Part shown: piece after piece, positions 16,880 through 25,384 of the stretch
Layout of the letters: every line of letters starts with the position of its first letter
Numbering within the stretch: position 1 is the stretch's first letter
Assembly: GCA_035544215.1 (NCBI GenBank)
Contig: DATKHY010000001.1
Coordinates: 62,001 to 126,000 of the forward strand
Reading direction: 5' to 3'
From: Candidatus Binatia bacterium
Lineage (GTDB): Bacteria; Vulcanimicrobiota; Vulcanimicrobiia; Vulcanimicrobiales; Vulcanimicrobiaceae
DNA: 64,000 nt
Notes under the pieces: model-generated
Told to the model about the DNA's origin: nothing
Seen by the model: only the letters and a program-made list of their open reading frames with translations
Databases searched by the model: none
Translations under genes and position numbers: made by a program

Positions 16880-18139
16880 GTGTCGCGCGCCAAAACGCCA
16901 CATCGTATCGGCTTACTCCTGCTCGCGTGGCTCGCGCTCGCCGGAAGCATGCCGCACGCGCCAAGCCCGCATATTGCGTCGGGCAAAATCGCCGCGACCG
17001 CCTGGCCGTATCTTCCCGGAAGCAGTCTCCCGCTGCGCGTCGACGGATTCGCCGCGCCTTATCACGCAACGGTACTCGGCCCCGGGATCCTGTCGCCGGA
17101 CGGCGTGTACGAAATCCCGCAGCGCGCGCTCCCCGGCACCGCGCTGCTCGTGGCCGGAAACACGCACGGCCTCGCCGCCGCGAACCTGCGCATCGGGACT
17201 CCGCCCAAGGCCACGCGTCCATTCTTGGCGGTCGCGTCGTACGATGCTGGGATCGTGTTTCACGATGCCGACGACTTCACGGTGCTCGGCGTGCTCGCGA
17301 CCGGCGGGACGCCCAGCGACGCGGCCGTCGATTCGCTCGGCCGGATCATCGCTACCGACACCGAGGGCTCCGCGCTGACGCTTGCGACGCTCTCGCCGTG
17401 GACGGTCCTTCACGTCGGGGGCGTCGCGCTCGGCGACGATGTCGCCATCGACCCGGCGACGCATGCGATCTTCGTTACGAATCGCGATATCGACGGAACC
17501 GGCGCGCTGACGCGTGTGAGTCTCGATGGAAGCGTCTCGCACGTGCCGACCGGCGCGACCCCAGAAGGCCTCGCCATCGACGCCGGCCGCCACGTCGTCT
17601 ACGTTGCAAACACTAACGACGGAACGGTCGCGGCCGTCGACACGCGTTCGCTGCGCATCCTCCGCCGCTTCGCTGCGGTGCCGCGGGTCTTCTCGCTCGC
17701 GCTTTCGGCCGACGGAACGCGTCTCTACGCGATCTCCAACCAAAGCGAGGGTTCGCCGTTCGCGGCGCCCGGCGCCGCCGTCGCGATCGAGCTCCGCACG
17801 CCGGTGCCGCGCGTCGTCGCGAGCAGCGCGCGCCTCGCGTTTCCGGTCGGCGTGGCGCTCGATCCGGCGACGAGCACGCTCTTCGTCACGGACGAGCAAC
17901 TCGGCGAAGTCTACGTGCTCGACGCCTCAACGCTGCGTGCGAAGCACGCTCCGCTGACCACCTGCGGCATCCCGTGGAAGCCGTTCTACGACGCTCCCAG
18001 CGCGCGGCTGTACGTGCCGTGCGCGGGCGCCGACGCCGTCGACGCCTTCGACACGCGCACGCTCCGACGCACAGCGCGCGCGCCGTTCGCGACCGGGGGC
18101 TATCCGCTCGCCGTAGCCGTCTGGCACCCGCAGGCATGA
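16880..18139 (+). CDS. Secreted YVTN/YncE-like beta-propeller protein
   Basis: 419 aa, start GTG 16880, with a hydrophobic signal (IGLLLLAWLALAGSMPHA). Repeating blades carry the pattern VAxDxxxxxIFVTNRD, GLAIDAGRHVVYVANTNDGTVAAVDTRSLRI, LALSADGTRLYAISNQ and GVALDPATSTLFVTDEQLGEVYVLD, typical of YVTN propellers. Such proteins act as periplasmic binding platforms; ligand unknown. Two bases separate it from the DUF4337 gene, so it is in the same operon, which continues to the glycosidase. Confidence 0.75.
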   Translation: MSRAKTPHRIGLLLLAWLALAGSMPHAPSPHIASGKIAATAWPYLPGSSLPLRVDGFAAPYHATVLGPGILSPDGVYEIPQRALPGTALLVAGNTHGLAAANLRIGTPPKATRPFLAVASYDAGIVFHDADDFTVLGVLATGGTPSDAAVDSLGRIIATDTEGSALTLATLSPWTVLHVGGVALGDDVAIDPATHAIFVTNRDIDGTGALTRVSLDGSVSHVPTGATPEGLAIDAGRHVVYVANTNDGTVAAVDTRSLRILRRFAAVPRVFSLALSADGTRLYAISNQSEGSPFAAPGAAVAIELRTPVPRVVASSARLAFPVGVALDPATSTLFVTDEQLGEVYVLDASTLRAKHAPLTTCGIPWKPFYDAPSARLYVPCAGADAVDAFDTRTLRRTARAPFATGGYPLAVAVWHPQA

Positions 18140-18170
18140 CTGCCAAACTCGCGATTCGAGAGTTGCGATC

Positions 18171-20282
18171 GTGAAATCTTTGTTGCTGATCCTGATCTTC
18201 GCGCTGGCTGCGGGGGCGAGCGCTGCGGCGCGCGAGGATGCGCTGCCGGCGCGCGTCGCGCCGGATGCGCCCTTTCCGCGCATCCTGCAAGAGGCGCCGA
18301 CGATCGAAAGCGTCGCGCCCGGCGTCATGTACGCGGACTACCAGCTGCTCACCGCGGTGGGCCCGCTGTCGGTGCACGTCGTGTCGGTGGAACCGCACCG
18401 CGGCGACGTCCGTCTCGGGGCGGTGCTGGCCGGCGATTCGCTCGAATCGCGCGGCGAAACGGTCGGGTCGATGGCGCGGCGTACGCGGGCGGTCGCGGGC
18501 ATCAACGGCGACTTCTTCGACATCGGACAAACGAACCGGCCGATCAGCATCGTCGTTCGCTCGGGCGTGCTCGTGCAGCCCCCCTACAAGCGCTATGCGC
18601 TCGCGATCACACACGACGGAACGCCGCATATCGCGGAGTTCAGCTTCTCGGGACAGATCGAGATCGATCAGCGCACGATGCCGCTCGACGCCATCGACGA
18701 GATGCCACCCGGCGGCGGACTCTCGCTGCTGACGCCGTTATACGGTCGCGTGCGCCCGCAAGACGACGTAACGCTCGTAAAAGTCGAGCCCTTGAGCGAC
18801 GCGCCACCGCTCACGCGATATCGTGTGACCGGCGTCGCAAATAATCTCGAGCCGCAGCCGCCCGGCTACTACGTCGTCATCGGCCCGAACGACTACAGCT
18901 TCATCAACGTTCCAGACGAGGATGCGGTACTCTCGGTCACCGGAGATCTGTCGCCGCTGGGCCTCGACGCGATCAGCGCCGCCGTCGGCGGCGGCGCGCT
19001 CATCCTCCACGACGGCGCGTGGTACGACGACGGCGACGCACCGTACCGCGTGGAAAACGCGCGGCGCATGCCATGCTCCGGCGGCGCGATCGCGCCCAAC
19101 GGGCGGCTGTTTCTCGTCGAAGTCGACGGGCGGCAGCCGGAGCTCAGCGTCGGCGTCACGCGGCCCGAGTTCGCCGCACTCATGCGCGCTCTGGGCGCGA
19201 CGGAGGGACTGCTCTTCGACGGCGGCGGATCGTCCACGATCGTCGCGCGGCGTCTTGGCGACAGCGAAGCCGACGTCATGAACTCGCCCTCTGACGGGCG
19301 CGAGCGTCCAGTCGCCGACGGCATCTTCGTGTACAGCACGGCGCCCACCGGCCCACCCATTAGGCTCGTGTCGCGTCCCGGCGCCGTTCGCGCGCTGACC
19401 GGTGCCGAGGTGCCGCTGCGCGTCGCGTCCGTAGACGCAGCCAACCACGTCACGGCGGGCGGTGCGGCTCGCGCCGAAGTGGAGCCGCCGGCACTGGGCG
19501 AGTACCGCGACGGCGTGTTCGTCGCACTCCATCCCGGCAGCGGCCGGATCGCACTGCGCGACGGCAATCTTCGCGGCAGCGTACCGGTCGAAGTCGCGGC
19601 AGCGCCGGCGAGCACGCGCATCATGCCCGCGCGCCCCAACGTGGATCCGAATGCGACGATCGCGCTGACCGCGCGAGCGTACGATCGCGACGGCTACGCG
19701 CTCGCTCTTCCTTCCGTCCTGCGCTGGACGGCCAGCTCGGGATCGATCGACGCCCGCGGACAATATCGCGCCGCCTCGCGCGATGCGCAGGTCTCGGTCC
19801 GCATCGGCGCGGCCGTGGCGGACACGCGCGTCACGGTCGGATCGCACGAAGTGGCGCTGGCCTTTGCCGATCACGCCCGCTTTACGACGCTGCCGCACGG
19901 AGGGGCGGGCTCCCTAGTCAAAGATGCCGGCTGCCGCAGCTGCGTCTCGCTGTCGTTCTCGTTCGCCGCGGCGGAGCGGGCGGCATACGCCACGGCCGAC
20001 CTTCCGCTTCCCGCCGACACCATCGGCCTCGCCTTCGATCTGCGCGACGACGGAAGCGACGCCAGCGTGCGCGTCAACGTCCGCAACGCGATCAACGAGG
20101 ACACGCTCGTCAAAGCCGCCGATCTCGGCCAGCCGGGCTGGCGAAGCGTCGTCGTGCGCTTTCCGCCCGACACCGGCGCGGCGCGCCTGATTTCGATCTA
20201 CGTGCTGCGCCCGAAGGACATTGAGCTTTCGGAGGGGACGATTGTGCTGCGCAACGTGCGAGCTATCGTCGCAGGCCAATAG
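18171..20282 (+). CDS. Phosphodiester glycosidase (NAGPA-domain) secreted protein
   Basis: 703 aa from GTG 18171 with a signal peptide. Residues about 60-400 form the NAGPA domain: VAGINGDFFDIGQTNRPISIVVRSG, SAAVGGGALILHDG, GRLFLVEVDGRQPELSVGVT and GLLFDGGGSSTIVARR followed by RPVADGIFVYS. The NGxFF and DGGGSxT motifs are the family's conserved set, as in the uncovering enzyme that releases N-acetylglucosamine from phosphodiesters. C-terminal beta-rich domains of about 300 residues look Ig-like and carbohydrate-binding. Role here is probably envelope or exopolymer glycan processing. The 3' end overlaps the convergent gene by 20 bp. Confidence 0.85.
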   Translation: MKSLLLILIFALAAGASAAAREDALPARVAPDAPFPRILQEAPTIESVAPGVMYADYQLLTAVGPLSVHVVSVEPHRGDVRLGAVLAGDSLESRGETVGSMARRTRAVAGINGDFFDIGQTNRPISIVVRSGVLVQPPYKRYALAITHDGTPHIAEFSFSGQIEIDQRTMPLDAIDEMPPGGGLSLLTPLYGRVRPQDDVTLVKVEPLSDAPPLTRYRVTGVANNLEPQPPGYYVVIGPNDYSFINVPDEDAVLSVTGDLSPLGLDAISAAVGGGALILHDGAWYDDGDAPYRVENARRMPCSGGAIAPNGRLFLVEVDGRQPELSVGVTRPEFAALMRALGATEGLLFDGGGSSTIVARRLGDSEADVMNSPSDGRERPVADGIFVYSTAPTGPPIRLVSRPGAVRALTGAEVPLRVASVDAANHVTAGGAARAEVEPPALGEYRDGVFVALHPGSGRIALRDGNLRGSVPVEVAAAPASTRIMPARPNVDPNATIALTARAYDRDGYALALPSVLRWTASSGSIDARGQYRAASRDAQVSVRIGAAVADTRVTVGSHEVALAFADHARFTTLPHGGAGSLVKDAGCRSCVSLSFSFAAAERAAYATADLPLPADTIGLAFDLRDDGSDASVRVNVRNAINEDTLVKAADLGQPGWRSVVVRFPPDTGAARLISIYVLRPKDIELSEGTIVLRNVRAIVAGQ

Positions 20283-21174
20283 GCGCGACGATCGCACAGA
20301 ACACGAGAAGCGTCCCGAGCGCGGTCGCAATCAGGTTGGGCGCGGACACGACCTCGACCGCCGGATAGGACTGCGCCATCGCGCTCAGCAGCAGGCCGCC
20401 GGCCCGAACGGGCCTGCCGCCGTCGCTCAATGCGATGGCGTGCGGAAGCAGCCGCTCGTTCTCGTCGTCGACCGCGAACAATATGGCCGCTTCGCCCGCT
20501 CGAGCGCGGCCGTGGAGCAGCATCGCCGCCTGAGCCGGTGAGAACAGGACCGCCTTCACTACGCGTCGCGCGGCGGGGACGTTGAAAGAATCGAAAGGCA
20601 AATCCAATCCCGCGATGTTTTGCCGATGCTGCATCAAGAGCACGGGCGAAAGAAACACCGCGCCCAACGGTTGCGTGACGGTGAGCCTACCGCCGCGCGG
20701 ATCGCGCGCCTCGACGTACGCGACATCGCGAGGAACGCCGCGCAGAATGAAACTCCCCGCGTCGCGCGGGCGCGTGCCGATCGGCAGCGCGGGGCGGAGC
20801 GGACGCTCGAGCGTGACCTCCACGCCGCTCGCAGGCGATGCGGTAAGCGGAAACGACAGCACGCCGAGGCCTTCGACGCGAACCCGTTGGCCAGGCGCCC
20901 CGACGATGGTCTGATCGTCGGGTCCAAACAACCCGCTCGCCACGCCGGCGATCGCGACGATGGCCGTCCCCATCGTAATCCCGACAACGGCGGCGCGCGC
21001 ACGCGGAGTCGTAGCGGCGCGAAATCGCCTGCGCGCCGCGACCAGCGCGAGAATTGCGAGCGCGACCAGCGCGACGTTGTACCAACCCGCGTGGTAAACG
21101 CCGCGTCCGGGGATTGCGATCTCCGCGGCGACGCCTGCCACGACCGCGAGCGCGACGATGGCGAATGCGTTCAC
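20263..21174 (-). CDS. Membrane protein of unknown family, coupled to TlpA
   Basis: 303 aa with N-terminal membrane helices (FAIVALAVVAGVAAEIAIPG, WYNVALVALAILALVAARRRF, AAVVGITMGTAIVAIAGVASGLF), a periplasmic beta-rich middle, and a C-terminal anchor (LIATALGTLLVFCAIVAPIGLRR). Its ATG overlaps the TlpA stop (ATGA), so the two are translated together. A role in cytochrome c maturation like ResB is possible because ResA/TlpA and ResB genes often pair, but no ResB motif is visible, so this is only context. Confidence 0.6.
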   Translation of the reverse strand: MNAFAIVALAVVAGVAAEIAIPGRGVYHAGWYNVALVALAILALVAARRRFRAATTPRARAAVVGITMGTAIVAIAGVASGLFGPDDQTIVGAPGQRVRVEGLGVLSFPLTASPASGVEVTLERPLRPALPIGTRPRDAGSFILRGVPRDVAYVEARDPRGGRLTVTQPLGAVFLSPVLLMQHRQNIAGLDLPFDSFNVPAARRVVKAVLFSPAQAAMLLHGRARAGEAAILFAVDDENERLLPHAIALSDGGRPVRAGGLLLSAMAQSYPAVEVVSAPNLIATALGTLLVFCAIVAPIGLRR

Positions 21175-21740
21175 CGGTTCGCCATCAACGGACTGACCGC
21201 GGCGCGCATCTGATCGAACGTGAGCGGGCCATCGAATGCGCGCGCGACCGTTCCACTCCGATCGACGATCATCGTCGTCGGAAGACCCAGAGCAGTGTAC
21301 GTGCGGCCGTACTGTTCGGCGGAGTCGATCCAGATCGGAAAGCGAATCCCGAGTGAGCTCGCGAAAGCGCCCGCGCGCTGCGGCGACTCGCCCTCGTTAA
21401 CCCCGATGATGGCGAGATCGCGACCGGCATAGAGCGCGGCAAGGCGCTGCAGATCCGGCATCTCCGCTCGACACGGCGGGCACCACGAAGCCCAGAGGTT
21501 CATAACCACGACGCGGCCTCGATAGCGCTCGAGCGATACCGGCAGACCGCGATCGTCGCGCAGCGCAAAAGTCGGCGCGGGTTGCCCGACGAGCCCGGCG
21601 GGCCCCGCCGTTTTAGCGTGGCGCAAGACGAAGAACGGTTCAAAAACCAAGACGGTCACCGCCAGCGCGGCCAGGACGATTAGCCAGACGATGTAGCGGT
21701 ACGTTGCCGAGCTCTGTAGCGTAGGTGCCCCTCCTTCCAC
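21171..21740 (-). CDS. TlpA/ResA-type membrane-anchored thiol-disulfide oxidoreductase
   Basis: 189 aa: one N-terminal membrane helix (YIVWLIVLAALAVTVLVF), then a redoxin domain with the active site WASWCPPCRAEMPDL and a cis-proline segment ALGLPTTMIVDRSG. It faces the periplasm and reduces disulfides, commonly apocytochrome c cysteines before haem attachment. The gene is divergent from folD with 18 bp between the coding regions, so both promoters must overlap or lie within coding sequence. Confidence 0.88.
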   Translation of the reverse strand: MEGGAPTLQSSATYRYIVWLIVLAALAVTVLVFEPFFVLRHAKTAGPAGLVGQPAPTFALRDDRGLPVSLERYRGRVVVMNLWASWCPPCRAEMPDLQRLAALYAGRDLAIIGVNEGESPQRAGAFASSLGIRFPIWIDSAEQYGRTYTALGLPTTMIVDRSGTVARAFDGPLTFDQMRAAVSPLMANR

Positions 21741-21758
21741 GGACGAAACGCCGACGGC

Positions 21759-22640
21759 GTGCCTGCCTTGATCCTAGATGGACGAAGCCTCGCCGCCGAC
21801 TTGCGTACGGAGCTCGTCGCACGTACGAGTGCGCTGCGCGACCGGGGGATTCATCCCCGCCTCGTCATCGTCTTCGTGGGAGAGAACGACTCGAGCGTCG
21901 CGTACGTGCGCAATCTCGCGCGAACGGGCGAACGGGTCGGCATCGACGTCGTCGTGGACCGGCTGCCCGAGAGTGCGACCCCGCGAGACCTTCGGTTTCG
22001 TCTCGAGCGTCTCCACGCGGATCCCGCGACGCACGGCGTGATGTTGCAGCAGCCGCTGCCGGGGCATCTCCCGATCCGCGATATCGCCGACGCGATTCCT
22101 CCACATAAGGACGTCGACGGCACGCACCCGATGAATCAAGGACACCTGGCGTTCGGCAGTGGGACCGAGTACGTCCCCGCGACTCCCGCCGCCGTGATGC
22201 TCCTGCTGGAGCGCAGCCCGCACTGGCCGCTGCGTGGGCGCCGCGCCGTGATGATCGGGCGCTCGATCGTCGTGGGTGCGCCGGTCGCCTGGCTCATGAT
22301 CGCGCAGGACGCGACGGTGACGATACTGCATCGGGAGTCGCGTGGGCTGCAGCCGTACCTGAAGATGGCCGAGGTCGTCGTCGTCGCGGCCGGCTCGCCC
22401 GGTCTCATACGCGGCGACGACCTAATGCCGGGCGCAACCGTCATCGACGTCGGCACGACGCTCGTCGACGGCACATTGAAAGGCGACGTCGACTTCGAAA
22501 GCGCGGCGCGCGTCGCGGGCGCCATCACGCCTGTGCCGGGCGGCGTCGGACCGGTAACCAACGTAGCGTTGCTGCGCAACGTCGTAAAGGCCGCGGAGCG
22601 TTCGCAGGTCGCTCGTTACGCCGCGCCCAAGGCGACGTGA
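21759..22640 (+). CDS. folD: FolD-like methylenetetrahydrofolate dehydrogenase/cyclohydrolase with the catalytic Lys replaced by Leu
   Basis: 293 aa from GTG 21759. Domain order and motifs are those of FolD: VGENDSSVAYV, VMLQQPLPGHL, HKDVDGTHPMN, GRSIVVGAPVAWLM (NADP site) and TPVPGGVGPVT. The key tyrosine is present (Tyr49), but the lysine four residues on in the usual YVxxK motif, essential for cyclohydrolase chemistry, is Leu53 here (codon CTC at 21915). The Gln and Asp that normally assist (QQPLP, KDVDG) remain. It should still bind NADP and folate and may act only as dehydrogenase. Neighbours are a methyltransferase and a flavin reductase. Confidence 0.85.
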   Translation: MPALILDGRSLAADLRTELVARTSALRDRGIHPRLVIVFVGENDSSVAYVRNLARTGERVGIDVVVDRLPESATPRDLRFRLERLHADPATHGVMLQQPLPGHLPIRDIADAIPPHKDVDGTHPMNQGHLAFGSGTEYVPATPAAVMLLLERSPHWPLRGRRAVMIGRSIVVGAPVAWLMIAQDATVTILHRESRGLQPYLKMAEVVVVAAGSPGLIRGDDLMPGATVIDVGTTLVDGTLKGDVDFESAARVAGAITPVPGGVGPVTNVALLRNVVKAAERSQVARYAAPKAT

Positions 22641-23180
22641 GTGGAACCTAATCCGATTTTGCTCGAGCTGGAGCAGCGCGCGCACAAGGACGGGGTTTCG
22701 ATCGTTTCACGCGAGACCGGCCGGTTTCTCTCGGTCATCGTCACGGCGATGCAGGCCAGTCGAATCCTCGAAGTCGGTACTTCGTACGGATACTCGACGC
22801 TATCGATGGCGCTCGCGCAGCCGCGCATGGGCCGAATATGGACGATAGAGCGCGACGCCGCGCACGCCGCTGTCGCGCTCCAGTATTTCCGCCGCGCCGG
22901 CGAGGACGACTACATCGAGCTCTTCAACACGCCCGCTGCCGAGATGCTCGAGAACTTCCCCCACCGCAACCTCGACATCGTCTTCATCGCGACCGCCCCG
23001 CGCGAATACGGCCGCTACCTCGAGCTCGTGATCCCGATGCTGAAGCTCTCGGGGCTGGCCATCTTCTACGGCTGCGCGCTCGCCGAGGGTTTCGTGCGGC
23101 TCTTTCTCGCGCACCCCGCGCTCGACGCGACGATTCTACCGCTGGGCGAGGGGACGGGAATCGGCGCGCGGCGGCAATGA
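22641..23180 (+). CDS. SAM-dependent O-methyltransferase-like protein (short)
   Basis: 179 aa from GTG 22641, directly abutting the folD stop. Motif I ILEVGTSYGYSTLSMA and the acidic end of strand two (IWTIERD) match family-3 O-methyltransferases; the catalytic metal-site aspartates of COMT-like enzymes are not clear, since NLDIVFIATAP replaces the usual DxxFIDxxK. About 40 residues shorter than typical. Methyl acceptor unknown and activity doubtful without those residues. Confidence 0.7.
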   Translation: MEPNPILLELEQRAHKDGVSIVSRETGRFLSVIVTAMQASRILEVGTSYGYSTLSMALAQPRMGRIWTIERDAAHAAVALQYFRRAGEDDYIELFNTPAAEMLENFPHRNLDIVFIATAPREYGRYLELVIPMLKLSGLAIFYGCALAEGFVRLFLAHPALDATILPLGEGTGIGARRQ

Positions 23181-23659
23181 CGAGCGCTGCGGCCTTTCGG
23201 CACGCAATGCGCCACGTGCCCACCGGCGTCACCGTCGTAACCACGCTGAAAGACGGGGAGCCGCGCGGCATCACCGTCAACGCCTTCGCCAGTGTATCGC
23301 TCGAGCCGCCGTCGCTGCTGATCTGCATCAACCGCGAAGCTCGTAGCTATCTCTTCATCTCCACCTCGCGCGTCTTCTGCGTCAACGTGCTCGCCGGCGA
23401 TCAGCGCCGACTCGCCGAGCATTTCTCTGGGAAGGTCCGCGATCGGCAATTCGCAGCGATCGACTACGCCGTCGACGCGACCGGCGCGCCCGTCTTGGCC
23501 GATGCGATCGCGCATTTCGATTGCGAGGTATCGCACGAGTACCAGATCGGCTCGCACTCGATCCTGATCGGACGGGTTCTGTCATGCGGCGCCCGCCCCG
23601 GCTCACCGCTCGGATATTTCAACGGCGGCTTCCACGATTTCGGCATCCACGTGGATTGA
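23177..23659 (+). CDS. Flavin reductase family protein
   Basis: 160 aa; ATG 23177 overlaps the methyltransferase stop (ATGA). The segments FRHAMRHVPTGVTVVTTL, GITVNAFASVSLEPPSLLICINREARSY and FCVNVLAGDQRRLAEHFSGK are those of the HpaC/flavin reductase family, which uses NAD(P)H to supply reduced FMN or FAD to a monooxygenase. Its C-terminus GYFNGGFHDFG is also typical. No partner monooxygenase is in the window. Confidence 0.88.
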   Translation: MTSAAAFRHAMRHVPTGVTVVTTLKDGEPRGITVNAFASVSLEPPSLLICINREARSYLFISTSRVFCVNVLAGDQRRLAEHFSGKVRDRQFAAIDYAVDATGAPVLADAIAHFDCEVSHEYQIGSHSILIGRVLSCGARPGSPLGYFNGGFHDFGIHVD

Positions 23660-23670
23660 GGAACGTCTGA

Positions 23671-24306
23671 ATGATCGTCCGAACGTTTCCGGTCGGTCCG
23701 CTCGCGTGCAACTGTACGGTCATCGTCGACGAGAAATCCGCCGAGGCAATCGTCGTCGACGGCGGCGACGGCGTGGACGAGGTCGCCGCGCTGCTCGAAC
23801 GCAACGGCTGGAGCGCCAAGCTGCTCGTGCACACTCACGCGCACATCGACCACATCGGCGACCTCGGGAAGTTGCGCGAACGGACCGGCGGTGCAGGCCT
23901 GCTGCATCCGGCCGATCTGCCGCTCTATCAGACGCTCGCGTGGCAGGCGCAGTGGCTCGGATTGCATCGGGCTCCGCCGATCGTCGCGCTCGACGGCGAG
24001 TTGAGCGACGGTCAGCTCCTCGAACTCGGGCCGATACGCCTCGACGTGCTGCACACTCCGGGGCACACACCCGGCAGCGTCTGTTTCGCCGTGCACGACA
24101 AACAAGACACGATGCTGCTCACCGGCGACACGCTCTTCGCAGGCTCGATCGGCCGGTGGGATCTCGGCGGCACCTCGATGGAAGACATCGTGCACTCCAT
24201 CCAAACCAGGTTGATGCCGTACGCGGACGCTACCCCGGTCGTGCCGGGCCACGGACCGTTCACGACGGTTGGCGTCGAGCGCCGGGCTAACCCATACTTG
24301 CAGTGA
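23671..24306 (+). CDS. MBL-fold hydrolase, glyoxalase II-like
   Basis: 211 aa. The metal motif is LVHTHAHIDHIGD (HxHxDH), with later ligands in LHTPGHTPGS, LTGDTLFAGSIGR and VVPGHGPFT. The arrangement follows the small GloB-like hydrolases common in bacteria, which split thioesters such as lactoylglutathione or related acyl thiols. It is followed by thpR with GTGA overlap, and sits in the folD operon. Confidence 0.88.
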   Translation: MIVRTFPVGPLACNCTVIVDEKSAEAIVVDGGDGVDEVAALLERNGWSAKLLVHTHAHIDHIGDLGKLRERTGGAGLLHPADLPLYQTLAWQAQWLGLHRAPPIVALDGELSDGQLLELGPIRLDVLHTPGHTPGSVCFAVHDKQDTMLLTGDTLFAGSIGRWDLGGTSMEDIVHSIQTRLMPYADATPVVPGHGPFTTVGVERRANPYLQ

Positions 24307-24857
24307 GCGAGCGCAAGCGGCGCCTTTTCGTCGGAATCGACCTCGACGCTTCCACTCGCGCCGCGTGCGCGGCCGTTGCGGAGCGGCTGACGCGCGCTGG
24401 TTTCGCGGCGCGCTACGAAGCTCCCGAAAAGCTGCACGTCACGCTGGCGTTCCTCGGCTACGTCGCGCCGGAGCAGTACGGTGACGTCGTTTCCGCGCTA
24501 GCAGCGGCCGCGAAGGGCGCGCCCTTCACCGTCACGCTCGACAAGCTCGGCGGTTTTCCGCACGAACGCCGACCGCGCATCGCATACGTCGGCGCGCGCG
24601 AGCAGGGTCCGCCGTTTCGCGAGCTCGCCGGCAGCGTTCGCCGCGAGTACGCCGCGCTCGGTTTCGAGTTCAAAAACGACTCGGTGGCACACGTCACGGT
24701 TGCGCGCGTCAAGGCGCCGATCCGTCCGCTCCCGTTGATTGAGTTCCTGCCTATTTCACTGCCCATGGAACGCCTGACTCTGTTCGAATCCTTGCCCGAC
24801 CGCGCGAACAACACATCTCGCTACGAACGCGTGGAATCCATCGCGCTGACGTCGTGA
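24303..24857 (+). CDS. thpR: RNA 2',3'-cyclic phosphodiesterase (2H family)
   Basis: 184 aa from GTG 24303, overlapping the MBL stop. Both 2H tetrapeptide motifs are present: HVTLAFLG near residue 45 and HVTVARVK near 130, and the N-terminus RRLFVGIDLDASTR is typical of the 2'-5' RNA ligase/ThpR family. The enzyme opens 2',3'-cyclic phosphates on RNA to 2'-phosphates. Last gene of the plus-strand operon starting at folD. Confidence 0.88.
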   Translation: MSERKRRLFVGIDLDASTRAACAAVAERLTRAGFAARYEAPEKLHVTLAFLGYVAPEQYGDVVSALAAAAKGAPFTVTLDKLGGFPHERRPRIAYVGAREQGPPFRELAGSVRREYAALGFEFKNDSVAHVTVARVKAPIRPLPLIEFLPISLPMERLTLFESLPDRANNTSRYERVESIALTS

Positions 24858-24876
24858 GCTCCCGGTGTCGAGAGGG

Positions 24877-25368
24877 CTAACGCAGTTTGATGAGGAGTCT
24901 TTCGGGTTCGCCGTTGGGTGAAGGTTGCGCCGCAGCTGGTTCAGGCTGCGTTGGCGCCGCGGTGCGCGGCATCGCGGCGTAGTCGGGAACGGAGCCGCCC
25001 GCGACCTTACCGCGATAGTCGTCGAGCGCGACGTGCAGCGCCTCGAGCGCGCGCTCCGGATAATCCTTCTTCTTGTCGGGATAACCGTCGAGTTGTTGCT
25101 CGATCTCCGCGGTCGTGATGGCCAACGCCTCGTCGATGGTCTTGCCCTGCGCGAGCTCGACCACGAGACTGCACGTGGCGGTGCCGAAGCCGCATCCGGT
25201 TGTGAAGTAGGAGATGTCCTCGATCACCGCGCCCGGGCCGATCTTCAAGAAGAAGTTGTACATGTCGCCACAGGAGTCGCTGAAGTACTCACCGCTCGCC
25301 GTGGGGTTCTCCATCGTGCGAAATCCGCTGCGCTCCTCGACGAGGCGCTGAAACTTCGGAAAATCCAT
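24877..25368 (-). CDS. NifU/IscU-like scaffold protein lacking the third ligand cysteine
   Basis: 163 aa. The IscU-fold motifs are YFSDSCGDMYNFFLKI (Cys33) and YFTTGCGFGTATCSL (Cys59, extra Cys65), then AQGKTIDEAL and LDGYPDKKKDY. At the position where IscU/NifU has His-Cys (LPPxKxHC) this protein has Asp102-Tyr103, so the third cluster ligand is missing. A proline/alanine tail of about 40 residues follows. It lies beside sufR on the same strand, so the two are likely coregulated. It may transfer or hold clusters with other ligands; the suf operon has its own SufU. Confidence 0.75.
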   Translation of the reverse strand: MDFPKFQRLVEERSGFRTMENPTASGEYFSDSCGDMYNFFLKIGPGAVIEDISYFTTGCGFGTATCSLVVELAQGKTIDEALAITTAEIEQQLDGYPDKKKDYPERALEALHVALDDYRGKVAGGSVPDYAAMPRTAAPTQPEPAAAQPSPNGEPERLLIKLR

Positions 25369-25384
25369 CTAACCTACCATCTCC

